A DNA stretch of 64,000 nucleotides from Aquimarina aquimarini (GTDB lineage: Bacteria > Bacteroidota > Bacteroidia > Flavobacteriales > Flavobacteriaceae): the NCBI RefSeq assembly GCF_900299535.1, contig NZ_OMKE01000008.1:62001-126000 (forward strand), read 5' to 3'. Each line of letters opens with the position of its first letter. The first letter of the stretch is position 1. Below, in pieces: positions 33,869 through 44,403 of this stretch. The position numbers were made by a program, and so were the translations under genes. The notes beneath the pieces were generated by a model. That model ran no database searches and had not been told where the DNA came from. It saw only the letters and a list, made by a program, of their open reading frames with translations.

Positions 33869-35185
33869 ATGGGGACTTTTCAAATAGAAGGAGGCCATCA
33901 GCTCAAAGGTGAAATTACACCACAAGGAGCAAAAAATGAAGCCTTGCAAATTCTTTGCGCTGTATTATTAACACCAGAAGAGGTGGTAATTTCTAATATT
34001 CCTGATATTCGGGATGTTAATAAATTAATTGATATTCTCAAAAACCTTGGAGTTAAAGTAGAGAAATTAGAAAAAGGGAAGTATTCTTTTAAAAGTGATG
34101 AGCTTGATTTAGAATATTTAGAGAGTGAGCGGTTTAAAAAAGAAGGAAGTGGACTTAGAGGATCGATTATGATTGTAGGTCCGCTATTGGCAAGATTTGG
34201 AAAAGGATATATACCTCGCCCAGGAGGAGATAAAATAGGAAGAAGACGACTAGATACGCATTTTGAAGGATTTATAAACCTTGGAGCGACATTTAGATAT
34301 AATAAAGAAGAACGTTTTTACGGAGTTGAAGCACCTAATGGTTTGACAGGAACCTATATGTTGCTGGATGAAGCATCTGTTACTGGTACTGCAAATATTG
34401 TTATGGCTGCAGTGTTGGCTAAAGGGACTACGAAGATCTATAATGCGGCTTGCGAACCTTATTTACAACAGTTATGTAAGATGCTCAATGCTATGGGGGC
34501 AAAAATCACAGGTGTTGGTTCTAATTTATTAACTATAGAAGGAGTAACTTCATTGGTAGGTTGCGAGCACAGGGTATTACCTGATATGATAGAAATTGGC
34601 TCATGGATAGGTCTTGCTGCAATGACAAAGAGTGAGATTACTATAAAAAATGTGAGCTGGGAAAATCTAGGGCTGATACCAAATACTTTTAGAAAACTGG
34701 GGATTACATTAGAGCGAGTAGGAGATGATATTTATATACCAGCTCATAATGATGGCTACCAGATAGAAAGTTATATCGATGGTTCTTTTATGACTATTGC
34801 CGATGCTCCTTGGCCAGGGTTTACTCCAGATCTACTTAGTATAGTGTTGGTAGTAGCTACGCAGGCTAAAGGAGAAGTGATGGTGCATCAAAAAATGTTT
34901 GAAAGTCGTTTGTTTTTTGTAGATAAATTGATTGATATGGGGGCAAAGATTATATTGTGTGACCCGCATAGAGCTACAATTATAGGTCATGATTTTAAAT
35001 CTACATTAAAAGCGACAACAATGGTGTCTCCAGATATAAGAGCAGGTATATCCTTACTTATAGCAGCGTTAAGTGCGAACGGAACGTCAACTATTCACAA
35101 TATTGAGCAGATTGATCGTGGGTATGAGAATATTGATGAACGTTTGAGGGCAATTGGAGCAAAAATTACCAGAATAGAAGCATAA
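33869..35185 (+). CDS. murA: UDP-N-acetylglucosamine 1-carboxyvinyltransferase
   Basis: A 438-aa enzyme of the first committed step of peptidoglycan synthesis, transferring enolpyruvate from PEP to UDP-GlcNAc. GAKNEALQILCAVLL and RGSIMIVGPLLARFGKG are typical. The active-site loop reads PGGDKIGRRRLDTH (about 117-130), so the residue equivalent to E. coli Cys115 is Asp. This is known in other lineages to preserve activity while blocking fosfomycin attachment. The C-terminal GYENIDERLRAIGAKI closes the second inverted alpha-beta domain. A strong terminator follows. Confidence 0.96.
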   Translation: MGTFQIEGGHQLKGEITPQGAKNEALQILCAVLLTPEEVVISNIPDIRDVNKLIDILKNLGVKVEKLEKGKYSFKSDELDLEYLESERFKKEGSGLRGSIMIVGPLLARFGKGYIPRPGGDKIGRRRLDTHFEGFINLGATFRYNKEERFYGVEAPNGLTGTYMLLDEASVTGTANIVMAAVLAKGTTKIYNAACEPYLQQLCKMLNAMGAKITGVGSNLLTIEGVTSLVGCEHRVLPDMIEIGSWIGLAAMTKSEITIKNVSWENLGLIPNTFRKLGITLERVGDDIYIPAHNDGYQIESYIDGSFMTIADAPWPGFTPDLLSIVLVVATQAKGEVMVHQKMFESRLFFVDKLIDMGAKIILCDPHRATIIGHDFKSTLKATTMVSPDIRAGISLLIAALSANGTSTIHNIEQIDRGYENIDERLRAIGAKITRIEA

Positions 35186-35212
35186 AATAGTTTTTAGTAG
35201 TCCAAAATAATG

Positions 35213-35245
35213 ATCCCATTCAAATATTTTTTGAATGGGATTTTA
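35213..35245 (+). terminator. Rho-independent terminator after murA
   Basis: ATCCCATTCAAA (35213-35224) pairs perfectly with TTTGAATGGGAT (35230-35241), followed by TTTT. Confidence 0.85.
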
Positions 35246-35420
35246 CTTACTAAGCGATATTTTAATGCTCTGGAGTTTACCTCTAACTTAAAGGTAAGGG
35301 TCTATTATTAGATGAATACTTTGTGGACTTATACTTGAAGTAGTTTATTTTTTTTATATGAGATGGTTGATTAGTAGCTATGCTGGTTAATTATTTGATT
35401 TTTCCAGTTCAATGCTAATT

Positions 35421-35681
35421 TCATAGTTTCAAACAATCGAAATTCTTTTTTAAAAAAGCTTTTTCAAGTTTTGTTTGTACTTTTTGTTTAGGGTTATTGG
35501 ATGCTACAGCAAGTTCCGCAAGACTAGGTGTTTTTGAGATCTCTAAATATACAGTAGGGTTTACAGTATAAGAATTAATACGCTGTGTAATGTATACAAA
35601 TGGTTTGTTTTTGTTGTACTTTTCTACTATTAATAATAAGATGTCATTATGTTCTGGTAAGACGGTAATTCCTTCTTTCAT
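35421..35681 (-). CDS. Small conserved-looking hypothetical protein
   Basis: An 86-aa frame starting with ATG, alone between murA and clpC with its own flanking gaps. The composition looks protein-like: an N-terminal EGITVLPEHNDILLLIVEKY strand/helix, a central VNPTVYLEISKTPSLAEL and a basic C-terminal helix (KVQTKLEKAFLKKNF). There is no signal peptide, membrane helix or recognised family. Real-gene status rests on composition only. Confidence 0.5.
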   Translation of the reverse strand: MKEGITVLPEHNDILLLIVEKYNKNKPFVYITQRINSYTVNPTVYLEISKTPSLAELAVASNNPKQKVQTKLEKAFLKKNFDCLKL

Positions 35682-35811
35682 AATGGCTATTACGTAGTCT
35701 TAGTATACTTCTATGTGACAGAAGTAGAAATTATAAGAGGTAATCATCAAATAACATTTGATCTTTAGGGATAACAGTTTTTTAGATTGTTATGTGGTGA
35801 ATATATTTATG

Positions 35812-35857
35812 AAAAAAAGACTGCTATTTTTTTTTAAAAAAATAGCAGTCTTTTTTT
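35812..35857. terminator. Strong bidirectional terminator downstream of clpC
   Basis: AAAAAAAGACTGCTATTTTT pairs with AAAAATAGCAGTCTTTTTTT in a near-perfect long hairpin with A and T tracts at both ends. It ends the minus-strand clpC transcript 25 bp after the stop codon. Confidence 0.9.
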
Positions 35858-35881
35858 ATTGATTAGAGTTTTTTCTTTTAA

Positions 35882-38443
35882 TTAAGATTCTGTAGATTCT
35901 TCAGCTTTTTTTATAGTAATTGTAAGCTCACTAGAATCGTCATCCATATCCATAAAGATACTATCTCCTTCTTGCAGTTGAGAATTTATGATCTCCTCGG
36001 CTAAAGCGTCTTCAATGTATTTTTGAATTGCTCTTTTTAAAGGTCTTGCACCATACTGTCTATCGAATCCTTTTTCGGTAATGTAGTCTTTAGCTTTTTC
36101 GCTAAGTGATAATTCATAACCTAATCCTTTGATTCGTCCGTATAATTTATCAAGTTCTATATCTATAATTTTATGGATATCTTCTCGCTCTAATGCGTTG
36201 AATACAATTACATCATCTACACGATTTAGAAATTCAGGAGCAAATGCTTTTTTCAGGGCATTTTCTATTACTCCTTTGGCGTAGTCTTCTGCTTGGGTTT
36301 TTTTGGCAGTAGTTCCAAAACCAACTCCTTGTCCAAAATCTTTTAGTTTACGGGCACCAATATTAGATGTCATTATAATTATGGCATTTCTAAAATCAAT
36401 TTTACGACCTAAACTATCAGTAAGATATCCGTCATCTAGTACTTGTAGCATCATATTAAACACATCAGGATGTGCTTTTTCAATTTCGTCAAGTAGAATT
36501 ACAGCGTATGGTTTTCTTCTTACCTTTTCTGTGAGTTGTCCACCTTCTTCGTAACCTACATATCCAGGAGGAGCTCCGATAAGTCTAGAAACAGCAAATT
36601 TTTCCATGTATTCACTCATGTCAATACGTATAAGTGTATCCTCACTGTCAAAAAGTTCTCTTGCAAGTACTTTTGCTAACTGTGTTTTACCAACTCCTGT
36701 TTGACCTAAGAAAATAAAAGAGCCAATTGGTTTGTTTGGATCTTTAAGACCTGCACGATTACGTTGTATTGCTTTTACTACTTTGCTTACTGCTTCGTCT
36801 TGACCAATTACTTTACCCATAATTAGGTTTGGTAATTCTGCTAGTTTATTGCTTTCGGTTTGAGCAATACGATTTACAGGAATCCCTGTCATCATAGAAA
36901 CAACATCAGCTACATCATTTTCATCAACGGTTTCTTTGTGTAGTTTGGATTCTTTTTCCCATTGTTCTTGTGCAACCGCTAGTTCTTTTTCAAGATTTTT
37001 TTCGTCATCTCTGAGTTTGGCAGCCTCTTCGTATTTTTGTTTTTTTACAACACTATTTTTGAGTTCTCGTACTTCTTCAAGCTTTTTTTCGAGATCAAGA
37101 ACTTTTTTAGGAACATCAATATTAGTTATATGAACTCTGGATCCTGCTTCATCTAAAGCATCTATGGCTTTGTCAGGCAGAAAGCGGTCTGTCATATATC
37201 TATTAGTTAGTTTTACACAGGACTCAATAGCTTGAGGAGTGTAGATTACATTGTGATGCTCTTCGTATTTTTCCTTAATATTATTAAGGATTTCTATTGT
37301 TTCTTCTATATTGGTAGGTTCAACAATAACTTTTTGGAAACGTCTTTCTAGAGCACCATCTTTTTCGATGTATTGTCTGTATTCATCAAGAGTTGTTGCT
37401 CCTATACATTGTATTTCACCCCTAGCCAAGGCGGGTTTGAACATGTTAGATGCGTCAAGGCTTCCTGTTGCTCCACCAGCACCAACAATGGTATGAATTT
37501 CATCAATAAAAAGGATGATGTCATCATTCTTTTCTAATTCATTCATTACAGCTTTCATTCGTTCTTCAAACTGTCCTCTATATTTGGTTCCAGCAACCAG
37601 ACTTGCCAAATCGAGTGTAACTACTCTCTTGTCAAATAAGATTCTAGAGACTTTTCTTTTAACAATCCTTAATGCTAGCCCCTCTGCGATTGCAGATTTA
37701 CCTACACCAGGTTCTCCTATAAGTAATGGATTATTTTTCTTTCGTCTACTCAGTATTTGAGATACGCGCTCTATTTCTTTGGATCTTCCTACTACAGGAT
37801 CAAGTTTACCTTCTTCTGCCATAGCAGTAAGATCACGTCCAAAATTATCTAAAACAGGAGTTTTAGATTTTTTTCCAGCTTTATTTCCTCCAGAAGGTGA
37901 GTTAAAGGGATTTTCTTTAGAAGAGTCTCCAGTTAAATCATCATCGTCATCAGAGAAAGATTCTGCTCTTGGGTTGTCGATATATTCTTCTTCTTCGTTA
38001 GCAATCATAAACTTAAATTGGTCTTTAACGTTATCGTAATCTACTTTTAAACGATTTAAAAGCTTTGTAGTTGGGTCGTTTTCATTTCTAAGAATACATA
38101 GTAAAAGATGAGCAGTATTAATAGAGGAACTATGAAATAACTTTGCTTCTAGAAAAGTTGTCTTTAAAGCTCTTTCTGCTTGTCTAGTTAAATGTAAATT
38201 TTTTTTCTCATTCGAGGCTACAGCTACTTCTGGATTTGCAGGGCTAAGAATTTCGACTTTTCTTCTCAAATTAGTCAAGTCAATATCTAATGCATCAAGA
38301 ATATTAATTGCTTTTCCACTTCCATCACGTAGCAATCCCAGCATAAGGTGTTCTGTACCAATAAAATCATGACCCAATCTTAGGGCTTCTTCTTTGCTGT
38401 ACGCAATAACATCTTTAACTCTGGGTGAAAAATTATCATCCAT
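35882..38443 (-). CDS. clpC: ATP-dependent Clp protease ATP-binding subunit ClpC
   Basis: An 853-aa AAA+ unfoldase that feeds substrates to ClpP. The Clp N-domain repeats are at 1-145 ([19 protein letters not shown]). The first AAA module has [15 protein letters not shown] (Walker A) and [21 protein letters not shown]-like coiled middle region follows (about 430-480, [19 protein letters not shown]). The second AAA module has [15 protein letters not shown] and [14 protein letters not shown]. The clamp of acidic residues at the C-terminus ([11 protein letters not shown]) is common in flavobacteria. It is transcribed divergently from gyrA. Confidence 0.97.
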   Translation of the reverse strand: MDDNFSPRVKDVIAYSKEEALRLGHDFIGTEHLMLGLLRDGSGKAINILDALDIDLTNLRRKVEILSPANPEVAVASNEKKNLHLTRQAERALKTTFLEAKLFHSSSINTAHLLLCILRNENDPTTKLLNRLKVDYDNVKDQFKFMIANEEEEYIDNPRAESFSDDDDDLTGDSSKENPFNSPSGGNKAGKKSKTPVLDNFGRDLTAMAEEGKLDPVVGRSKEIERVSQILSRRKKNNPLLIGEPGVGKSAIAEGLALRIVKRKVSRILFDKRVVTLDLASLVAGTKYRGQFEERMKAVMNELEKNDDIILFIDEIHTIVGAGGATGSLDASNMFKPALARGEIQCIGATTLDEYRQYIEKDGALERRFQKVIVEPTNIEETIEILNNIKEKYEEHHNVIYTPQAIESCVKLTNRYMTDRFLPDKAIDALDEAGSRVHITNIDVPKKVLDLEKKLEEVRELKNSVVKKQKYEEAAKLRDDEKNLEKELAVAQEQWEKESKLHKETVDENDVADVVSMMTGIPVNRIAQTESNKLAELPNLIMGKVIGQDEAVSKVVKAIQRNRAGLKDPNKPIGSFIFLGQTGVGKTQLAKVLARELFDSEDTLIRIDMSEYMEKFAVSRLIGAPPGYVGYEEGGQLTEKVRRKPYAVILLDEIEKAHPDVFNMMLQVLDDGYLTDSLGRKIDFRNAIIIMTSNIGARKLKDFGQGVGFGTTAKKTQAEDYAKGVIENALKKAFAPEFLNRVDDVIVFNALEREDIHKIIDIELDKLYGRIKGLGYELSLSEKAKDYITEKGFDRQYGARPLKRAIQKYIEDALAEEIINSQLQEGDSIFMDMDDDSSELTITIKKAEESTES

Positions 38444-38820
38444 AAAATTATTCTCTTTCTTTAATTCTTTATAACTAAAATAGTAATTTTTAGAATTACA
38501 TCGGCAAAAACTCAGCCTTTTATCAAGGATAAATGAATATCTTTTTATAAAACTTTGTTTTTTGCCTTAATAAATCCAACAGTTTAAAAAACAATGTACC
38601 TGATATAGTGTTGTTTGGCAGTTTTTTAAGTTCTGTATGGTAAATAGACAAAAAATGAATTAATAATCAAAACCTAATAAAGCAGACTTATTAACTATGT
38701 GTATGTCTACTATTGTTAATAAATTACGTATATTAGGTAGGTGATTGACTGTTAAAACCGCCTTAATTTACTTAAATTAGCGCGTTTAATTAATCAATTT
38801 TTAGAATAAAATAATTATTT
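38444..38820. other. Divergent clpC-gyrA intergenic region
   Basis: About 377 bp holding the two divergent leaders. I see an 8-bp inverted repeat, TTATTAAC (38688-38695) and GTTAATAA (38715-38722), and near-consensus TAAATTAG before gyrA, but no exact TAnnTTTG with a properly spaced TTG. No gene or RNA is recognised. Confidence 0.5.
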
Positions 38821-41364
38821 ATGGCTGATGGAGAAAAGCTTATACCTATCAATATAGAAGATGAGATGAAATCTGCATACATCGATTATTCGATGTCTGT
38901 AATTGTTTCTCGTGCACTTCCTGATGTTAGGGATGGCCTTAAGCCCGTACATAGACGTGTTTTATATGGTATGTATGAACTGGGTGTAAAAGCAAATAGT
39001 GCTCATAAAAAATCTGCAAGAATTGTAGGTGAGGTACTTGGTAAATATCACCCACATGGGGATACCTCTGTGTACGATACAATGGTTCGTATGGCTCAGG
39101 AATGGAGTTTGAGATACATGCTGGTTGATGGTCAAGGTAACTTTGGTTCTGTAGATGGTGATAGTCCAGCCGCAATGCGTTATACAGAAGCAAGAATGCG
39201 TAAGATATCTGAGGATATGTTGGCGGATATAGAAAAAGAAACCGTAGATCATACATTTAATTTTGATGATACTTTAAAGGAACCAACGGTATTACCAACA
39301 AGAGTTCCAGGACTATTGATTAATGGAGCGTCAGGTATTGCTGTGGGTATGGCAACAAATATGCCGCCTCATAACCTAAGTGAAGTAGTTGATGGTACTA
39401 TAGCTTATATAGATAATAATGATATAGAAATTGATGAGTTGATACAACACATCAAGGCTCCTGATTTTCCTACAGGTGGTACTATATATGGATATGATGG
39501 TGTAAGAGAAGCTTTTAAAACAGGTAGGGGTAGAGTTGTTATACGTGCCAAAGCTAGTTTTGAGGAAGTGAATGGTAGAGAGTGTATCATTGTAAGTGAA
39601 ATTCCTTATCAGGTCAATAAAGCAGATATGATTAAAAAGACTGCTGATCTGGTTAATGATAAGAAAATAGATGGAATTGCCACCATTCGCGATGAGTCTG
39701 ATAGAAAAGGAATGCGTATTGTATATATATTAAAACGTGATGCAATACCTAATATAGTACTGAATCTTTTATATAAATATACGGCATTACAATCTTCTTT
39801 TAGTGTAAATAATATTGCACTGGTTAATGGAAGACCACTGTTATTGAATGTAAAAGAAATGATTCATTATTTTGTAGAACACAGACATGAAGTTGTGGTT
39901 CGTAGAACAAAATATGAATTAAGAAAGGCTGAAGAAAGAGCGCATATTTTAGAAGGATTAATTATAGCTTCTGATAATATAGATGAAGTAATTGCTTTGA
40001 TACGATCTTCTGCAAATGCAGATGAAGCTCGTGAAAAGTTGATCAAACGATTTGAACTTTCTGAATTACAAGCAAAAGCAATTGTAGAGATGCGTTTGCG
40101 TCAATTAACCGGTCTGGAGCAAGATAAGTTGCGTGCAGAATATGATGAGTTAATGAAAACAATTGATGATCTTAAAGATATTTTAGCGAAGAAAGAACGC
40201 AGAATGGAGATCATTAAAGAAGAATTAGCAGAAGTTAAAGAAAAGTATGGTGATGAGCGTCGTTCTCAAATAGAATATGCAGGAGGAGATTTGAGTATTG
40301 AAGATATGATTCCTGATGAAAAAGTAGTGATTACGATTTCTCATGCAGGGTATATAAAAAGAACTTCTCTTAACGAATATAAGAAACAAAATAGAGGAGG
40401 AGTAGGGCAAAAAGGTAGTACGACACGTAACGAAGATTTTCTTGAGCATTTGTTTGTAGGAACAAACCACCAGTATATGTTATTCTTTACTCAAAAAGGA
40501 AAATGTTTCTGGATGCGGGTATATGAAATACCTGAAGGAAGTAAAACTTCTAAAGGTAGAGCTATTCAGAATTTGATAAATATTCATAATGATGATAAGG
40601 TAAAAGCTTTTATTTGCACTCAGGATCTTAAAAACGAAGAGTATATCAATTCTCATTATGTCATAATGGCAACAAAAAAGGGTCAGGTCAAAAAGACATC
40701 CTTAGAGCAATACTCTAGACCAAGAACAAATGGTATAAACGCAATTACTATAAAAGATAATGATGAGCTCCTAGAAGCAAAATTAACTGATGGTAAGAGT
40801 CATGTAATGCTAGCCGTCAAGTCTGGTAAGGCGATACGTTTTGAAGAAGAAAAAACAAGACCTATGGGGCGTGGAGCTTCTGGAGTACGAGGAATACGTC
40901 TTGCAGATGAAAAGGATGAAGTAATCGGAATGGTTGCTATGAATGAAATGGATAGTAATATTCTTGTAGTGTCAGAGAATGGATATGGTAAACGTTCTAA
41001 ACTAGAAGATTATAGAATAACCAATAGAGGAGGAAAAGGAGTTAAGACAATTTCTGTGACGGATAAGACAGGAAGTCTTGTTGCTATAAAGAATGTAACT
41101 GATTTAGATGATCTGATGATTATCAATAAATCAGGAATTGCGATTAGATTGGCAGTAGAGGATCTACGTGTTATGGGGCGTGCGACACAAGGTGTGCGTC
41201 TTATTAACTTAAAAGGAAAAGATTCTATTGCTGCAGTAGCAAAAGTAATGCATGATGAAGATGATATTGACCAAAATGAAGATGTAGAAGATGTTGATTC
41301 TTCTGTAATAGATGAAGGGAATTCTTCTGATGGCACGAATATTGATAATGAAACGAAACAATAA
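38821..41364 (+). CDS. gyrA: DNA gyrase subunit A
   Basis: An 847-aa topoisomerase subunit that cuts and rejoins DNA. The N-terminal breakage-reunion domain has [20 protein letters not shown], the quinolone-region [17 protein letters not shown] (Thr at the position of E. coli Ser83) and the catalytic Tyr in [10 protein letters not shown] (about residue 122). The C-terminal beta-pinwheel contains the GyrA-box-like [12 protein letters not shown] (about 521-532). An acidic tail of about 40 residues ends the protein. It is followed 27 bp later by a TPR gene on the same strand. Confidence 0.98.
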   Translation: MADGEKLIPINIEDEMKSAYIDYSMSVIVSRALPDVRDGLKPVHRRVLYGMYELGVKANSAHKKSARIVGEVLGKYHPHGDTSVYDTMVRMAQEWSLRYMLVDGQGNFGSVDGDSPAAMRYTEARMRKISEDMLADIEKETVDHTFNFDDTLKEPTVLPTRVPGLLINGASGIAVGMATNMPPHNLSEVVDGTIAYIDNNDIEIDELIQHIKAPDFPTGGTIYGYDGVREAFKTGRGRVVIRAKASFEEVNGRECIIVSEIPYQVNKADMIKKTADLVNDKKIDGIATIRDESDRKGMRIVYILKRDAIPNIVLNLLYKYTALQSSFSVNNIALVNGRPLLLNVKEMIHYFVEHRHEVVVRRTKYELRKAEERAHILEGLIIASDNIDEVIALIRSSANADEAREKLIKRFELSELQAKAIVEMRLRQLTGLEQDKLRAEYDELMKTIDDLKDILAKKERRMEIIKEELAEVKEKYGDERRSQIEYAGGDLSIEDMIPDEKVVITISHAGYIKRTSLNEYKKQNRGGVGQKGSTTRNEDFLEHLFVGTNHQYMLFFTQKGKCFWMRVYEIPEGSKTSKGRAIQNLINIHNDDKVKAFICTQDLKNEEYINSHYVIMATKKGQVKKTSLEQYSRPRTNGINAITIKDNDELLEAKLTDGKSHVMLAVKSGKAIRFEEEKTRPMGRGASGVRGIRLADEKDEVIGMVAMNEMDSNILVVSENGYGKRSKLEDYRITNRGGKGVKTISVTDKTGSLVAIKNVTDLDDLMIINKSGIAIRLAVEDLRVMGRATQGVRLINLKGKDSIAAVAKVMHDEDDIDQNEDVEDVDSSVIDEGNSSDGTNIDNETKQ

Positions 41365-41391
41365 ATAAATCCCATTTTAAAAACTCAAGTA

Positions 41392-42663
41392 ATGAAGACT
41401 AAATTTATCGTAGCACTTTTACTAACAAGTGCTATAGGATTTTCTCAAAAAAAGGAATTAAAAGCAGCTTCCAAAGCTTTAAAGTCTGGTAATATTGAAG
41501 AAGCATCTAAAGCGCTTAAGCAAACTGAGGCGTTATTAAATGTTGCTGATGAAAAAATGAAATCTCAATATTATTTCCTAAAAGGTCAAGTATTGGCTTC
41601 TGGGGCAGGGGACTCTTTAGAAAAGATAGAAAAAGCTGCAACAGCATATAATAAAACTCTTGAAATAGAAAAAGCTTCTGGTTCGGCTAAGTATACTGCT
41701 GAAACTTTTCAGAAATTACAATTGCTACGTCAAGCTTTGGTTGAAAATGCAATTAAAGATCAGAATGCTAAGAATTATAAAGGTGCATCTGAAAAACTTT
41801 ATTTAGGATATACTACTAATAAGGCTGATACAACATATTTGTATTATGCTGCTAGTAATTCTGTAAATGCTAAAGATTATGATACAGCATTAAAATATTA
41901 TGAAGAACTTAAGACTCTTGGATTTAATGGAGTGAAAAAGGAATTTATAGCTACAAATAAGAAAACTGCTAAAGTTGAAGTGTTTGAGTCAAAGCAAATA
42001 AGAGATTTATCTGTAAAATCAGGAGAGTATATCAAGCCTGATGTACGTGTTTCTGATTCTAAAAAAGGAGAGATAGCAAAAAATATCGCTTTGATATATA
42101 TGAGTCAAGGAAAAGATGAAGAGGCTATTGCTGCAATAGATGATGCTAAGAAAGAAAACCCTAATGATTCTGCATTAATGCAAGCAGAAGCAGATGTATA
42201 TTATAAATTAGGAAATGTAGCTAAGTATAAAGAAATTATGGAGAAAATCGTAGCTAACGATCCTGAAAATCCAGATTTATTATACAACTTAGGAGTAAGT
42301 GCTTCTCGTCTTGGTGATAATGAACAAGCTGTAGGGTATTATAAAAAAGCTTTAGAGTTAAAGCCTGATTATGCTGCTGCACAAATTAATATTGCTTCAA
42401 TAATTCTTGGTGGAGAAACTAAAATTGTAGATGAAATGAATGCGCTTGGAACATCTGCAAGTGATAATAGAAAATATGATGAACTTTCTAAGAAGAGACA
42501 GGATTTGTACAAAAATGCAGTCCCTTATTTAGAAGGAGCTTTAAAGAATAGCCCTGACAATGTTGAGGCAATCCGTACTTTGATGAATATATTCTATCAA
42601 TTAGATGACCCTAAAGCTGGAGAAATGAAAGATAAGCTTAAGGCAATTGAAGGAGGCAACTAA
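41392..42663 (+). CDS. TPR-repeat protein with signal peptide
   Basis: A 423-aa protein with a Sec signal (FIVALLLTSAIGFSQ, 1-18) and several tetratricopeptide repeats. The clearest are AKNIALIYMSQGKDEEAIAA (about 230-250), NPDLLYNLGVSASRLGDNEQ (about 297-316) and YYKKALELKPDYAAAQINIA. TPR arrays mediate protein interactions; this one probably acts in the periplasm or at a membrane. Linkage to gyrA with a 27-bp gap is common in this group. Function unknown. Confidence 0.9.
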   Translation: MKTKFIVALLLTSAIGFSQKKELKAASKALKSGNIEEASKALKQTEALLNVADEKMKSQYYFLKGQVLASGAGDSLEKIEKAATAYNKTLEIEKASGSAKYTAETFQKLQLLRQALVENAIKDQNAKNYKGASEKLYLGYTTNKADTTYLYYAASNSVNAKDYDTALKYYEELKTLGFNGVKKEFIATNKKTAKVEVFESKQIRDLSVKSGEYIKPDVRVSDSKKGEIAKNIALIYMSQGKDEEAIAAIDDAKKENPNDSALMQAEADVYYKLGNVAKYKEIMEKIVANDPENPDLLYNLGVSASRLGDNEQAVGYYKKALELKPDYAAAQINIASIILGGETKIVDEMNALGTSASDNRKYDELSKKRQDLYKNAVPYLEGALKNSPDNVEAIRTLMNIFYQLDDPKAGEMKDKLKAIEGGN

Positions 42664-42695
42664 TGAATTAAAGGTGTATTCTTATAATAAATAAG

Positions 42696-42732
42696 AAAAG
42701 TGGAATAGGTTATTACCTATTCCGCTTTTTTA
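42696..42732 (+). terminator. Rho-independent terminator after the gyrA-TPR operon
   Basis: AAAAGTGGAATAGG (42697-42710) pairs with CCTATTCCGCTTTTTT (loop TTATTA), with one G-T pair, ending in a T-tract. Confidence 0.88.
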
Positions 42733-42941
42733 TTGCTTGTATTTTGGATATAGGCAAACTAGCTAAATCGATTATTTTTTAGTTAGAGATAATGTGGAGT
42801 TTAAGGTTTTGTTGAAAAACAGCTCGTTTTCAATATATTTTAAAAGTTATATAAGTTTAAGTAAATTCAGAGATTGTTTTATTTTAAAGTATGAGATAAA
42901 AGGAAACAATTTTAAAAAATAGTTCTAATTAAGAATCGTAT

Positions 42942-42964
42942 TATGAAGTGGTTTAAACTTCATA
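42942..42964. other. Candidate recombinase core site (attL)
   Basis: TATGAAGT (42942-42949) and ACTTCATA (42957-42964) are perfect 8-bp inverted arms around a 7-bp spacer GGTTTAA. This geometry fits tyrosine-recombinase core sites with a 6-8 bp crossover region. It lies between the host terminator and the recombinase gene, next to repeat arrays that could be arm sites. No second copy was found in the window. Confidence 0.4.
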
Positions 42965-42975
42965 TAAAATTACAC

Positions 42976-43010
42976 TAAATGACTTTAAATAACGTAAATC
43001 ACTAATAAAC
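42976..43010 (+). repeat. Phased 10-bp repeat array 1 (recombinase leader)
   Basis: Units TAAATGACTT, TAAATAACG, TAAATCAC and TAATAAAC follow one another at 8-10 bp spacing. The first is the best match to the consensus TAAATGAYNT. The array precedes the recombinase promoter by about 80 bp. Confidence 0.65.
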
Positions 43011-43031
43011 AAAGGGTTTAGGAGGTTTTTA

Positions 43032-43061
43032 TTTCTATTTAAGATCATTTAATTTCATTTA
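43032..43061 (-). repeat. Phased 10-bp repeat array 2, opposite orientation
   Basis: Read on the minus strand: TAAATGAAAT, TAAATGATCT, TAAATAGAAA, exactly 10 bp apart. It faces array 1 and is framed by GGAGGTTT (43021-43028) and AAACCTCC (43063-43070), an 8-bp inverted repeat. Confidence 0.65.
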
Positions 43062-43092
43062 GAAACCTCCATTTGTTTTACCTATGTTTTAC

Positions 43093-43122
43093 TTGTTTTT
43101 TTAAACGGTTCTCTTATATTTG
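43093..43122 (+). promoter_or_regulatory. Consensus promoter of the recombinase gene (TTG-N19-TATATTTG)
   Basis: TTG (43093-43095) and TATATTTG (43115-43122) with a 19-bp spacer exactly match the Bacteroidota consensus, 25 bp before the ATG. The short leader and strong promoter suggest constitutive expression unless the adjacent repeat arrays bind a repressor. Confidence 0.8.
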
Positions 43123-43147
43123 ACTAATAATCAATACTATATAAGAT

Positions 43148-44365
43148 ATGACTTCCGTTGAAATTGTGTTGTTCAAAGGTAAAAAAAATAAAGAAGGAAA
43201 ACACCCTTTAGCTTTACGTATTATCAAAGACCGAAAGCCAAGTTATAAATTTCTTGAATACATACATCTGAAAGATTGGAATGCAGAAAAAACCAGAGTA
43301 AGAGGTTCAAACAGAGATTATAAATTATTAAATAATTTATGTGATAATGAAAAAACCAGAGCTTCAAACTTAGTAAGAGATTATGATGCCAAAAACAAGA
43401 AATATTCTTCAGTACAGATCATAAATATCTTAAAAGGAAAAGGAGATACTATCAAAACATTTTTTGAATTAACTGATCTCTATCTTAAAGAAATTAATAT
43501 TCCTTCTAAATATAATCATCATAGATCTGAAAAAATACGTTTTAATAATTTAAAAAAATACACAAACAATCGAGATGTTCATTTTGAGGAAATCACAGAA
43601 GGGTTTTTGAAAAGGTTTATAATATACTTGAAAAACAATGGTAATTCTGCAACTGCGACAATCAATGGTCATTTGTCTCTGGTAAGGAAATTATTTAATA
43701 GAGCAATTAGAGAAGGATATGTAGGTCGACAATACTATCCTTTTTCCAGAGGTGGGATTTGCTTCAGTAAAGTAAAAACTCTAAAAATAGGTTTGAACAA
43801 AGAAGAGATCAAGAGCCTTGAACAGCTAGACCTTTCAGAAAAGCCTGTACTTGACCATGCGCGAAACGTCTTTTTATTTTCTTTTTATTTTGCAGGAATA
43901 CGAATCTCCGATGTTTTACGGATCAAGTGGAGTAATTTTCAAAATGGAAGGCTGTATTATCAAATGGAAAAAAACGAAAAAGCAGATTCTCTTGTAGTTC
44001 CAGAAAAGGTAAAATGTATTTTAGCCATTTATCAGAAAGATAAAAATTGTACAACTGATTATGTATTTCCTGAACTAAAAGGAATAGACAGAACAGATAT
44101 AGAAGCCGTTACTAAAAAAGTTAACGCTACAGCAGCATCTTTTAGTAGCAAGCTAAAAACAATTGCTAAACTAGCAGGAATTGAAAAAAAAATTACTCCT
44201 CACATAGCAAGACATAGTTTTGGAAATATTGCTGGAAGCGATATCCCTATAAGGATGCTACAGAAATTATATCGTCATTCTAATTTAAGTACTACAATTG
44301 GATATCAAAGTAATTTTGACCATTCTCAAACGGATGAAGCTTTGAACAATGTTTTAGATTTTTAA
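43148..44365 (+). CDS. Tyrosine-type site-specific recombinase (integrase)
   Basis: A 405-aa integrase of the Bacteroidota phage/conjugative-element type. It has an N-terminal arm-binding domain (about 1-85, VEIVLFKGKKNKEGKHPLAL), a SAM-like core-binding domain (about 100-200, HFEEITEGFLKRFIIYL) and the catalytic domain. Visible catalytic residues are Arg in FYFAGIRISDVLRIKW (about 256), His-x-x-Arg in TPHIARHSFGNIAG (about 352-355) and the nucleophile Tyr in TTIGYQSNFDHSQ (about 391). It mediates integration or excision of the surrounding element. It converges on the following minus-strand genes. Confidence 0.95.
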   Translation: MTSVEIVLFKGKKNKEGKHPLALRIIKDRKPSYKFLEYIHLKDWNAEKTRVRGSNRDYKLLNNLCDNEKTRASNLVRDYDAKNKKYSSVQIINILKGKGDTIKTFFELTDLYLKEINIPSKYNHHRSEKIRFNNLKKYTNNRDVHFEEITEGFLKRFIIYLKNNGNSATATINGHLSLVRKLFNRAIREGYVGRQYYPFSRGGICFSKVKTLKIGLNKEEIKSLEQLDLSEKPVLDHARNVFLFSFYFAGIRISDVLRIKWSNFQNGRLYYQMEKNEKADSLVVPEKVKCILAIYQKDKNCTTDYVFPELKGIDRTDIEAVTKKVNATAASFSSKLKTIAKLAGIEKKITPHIARHSFGNIAGSDIPIRMLQKLYRHSNLSTTIGYQSNFDHSQTDEALNNVLDF

Positions 44366-44403
44366 TCGGATTCTAAGGCCTAATCTTTTATTAATTAATC
44401 AAG

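Noticed and set aside
38688..38722. 8-bp inverted repeat in the clpC-gyrA gap as a stress-response operator
   Set aside because: The sequence does not match CtsR- or HrcA-type operators that I know, and an A/T-rich 8-bp repeat is weak evidence.
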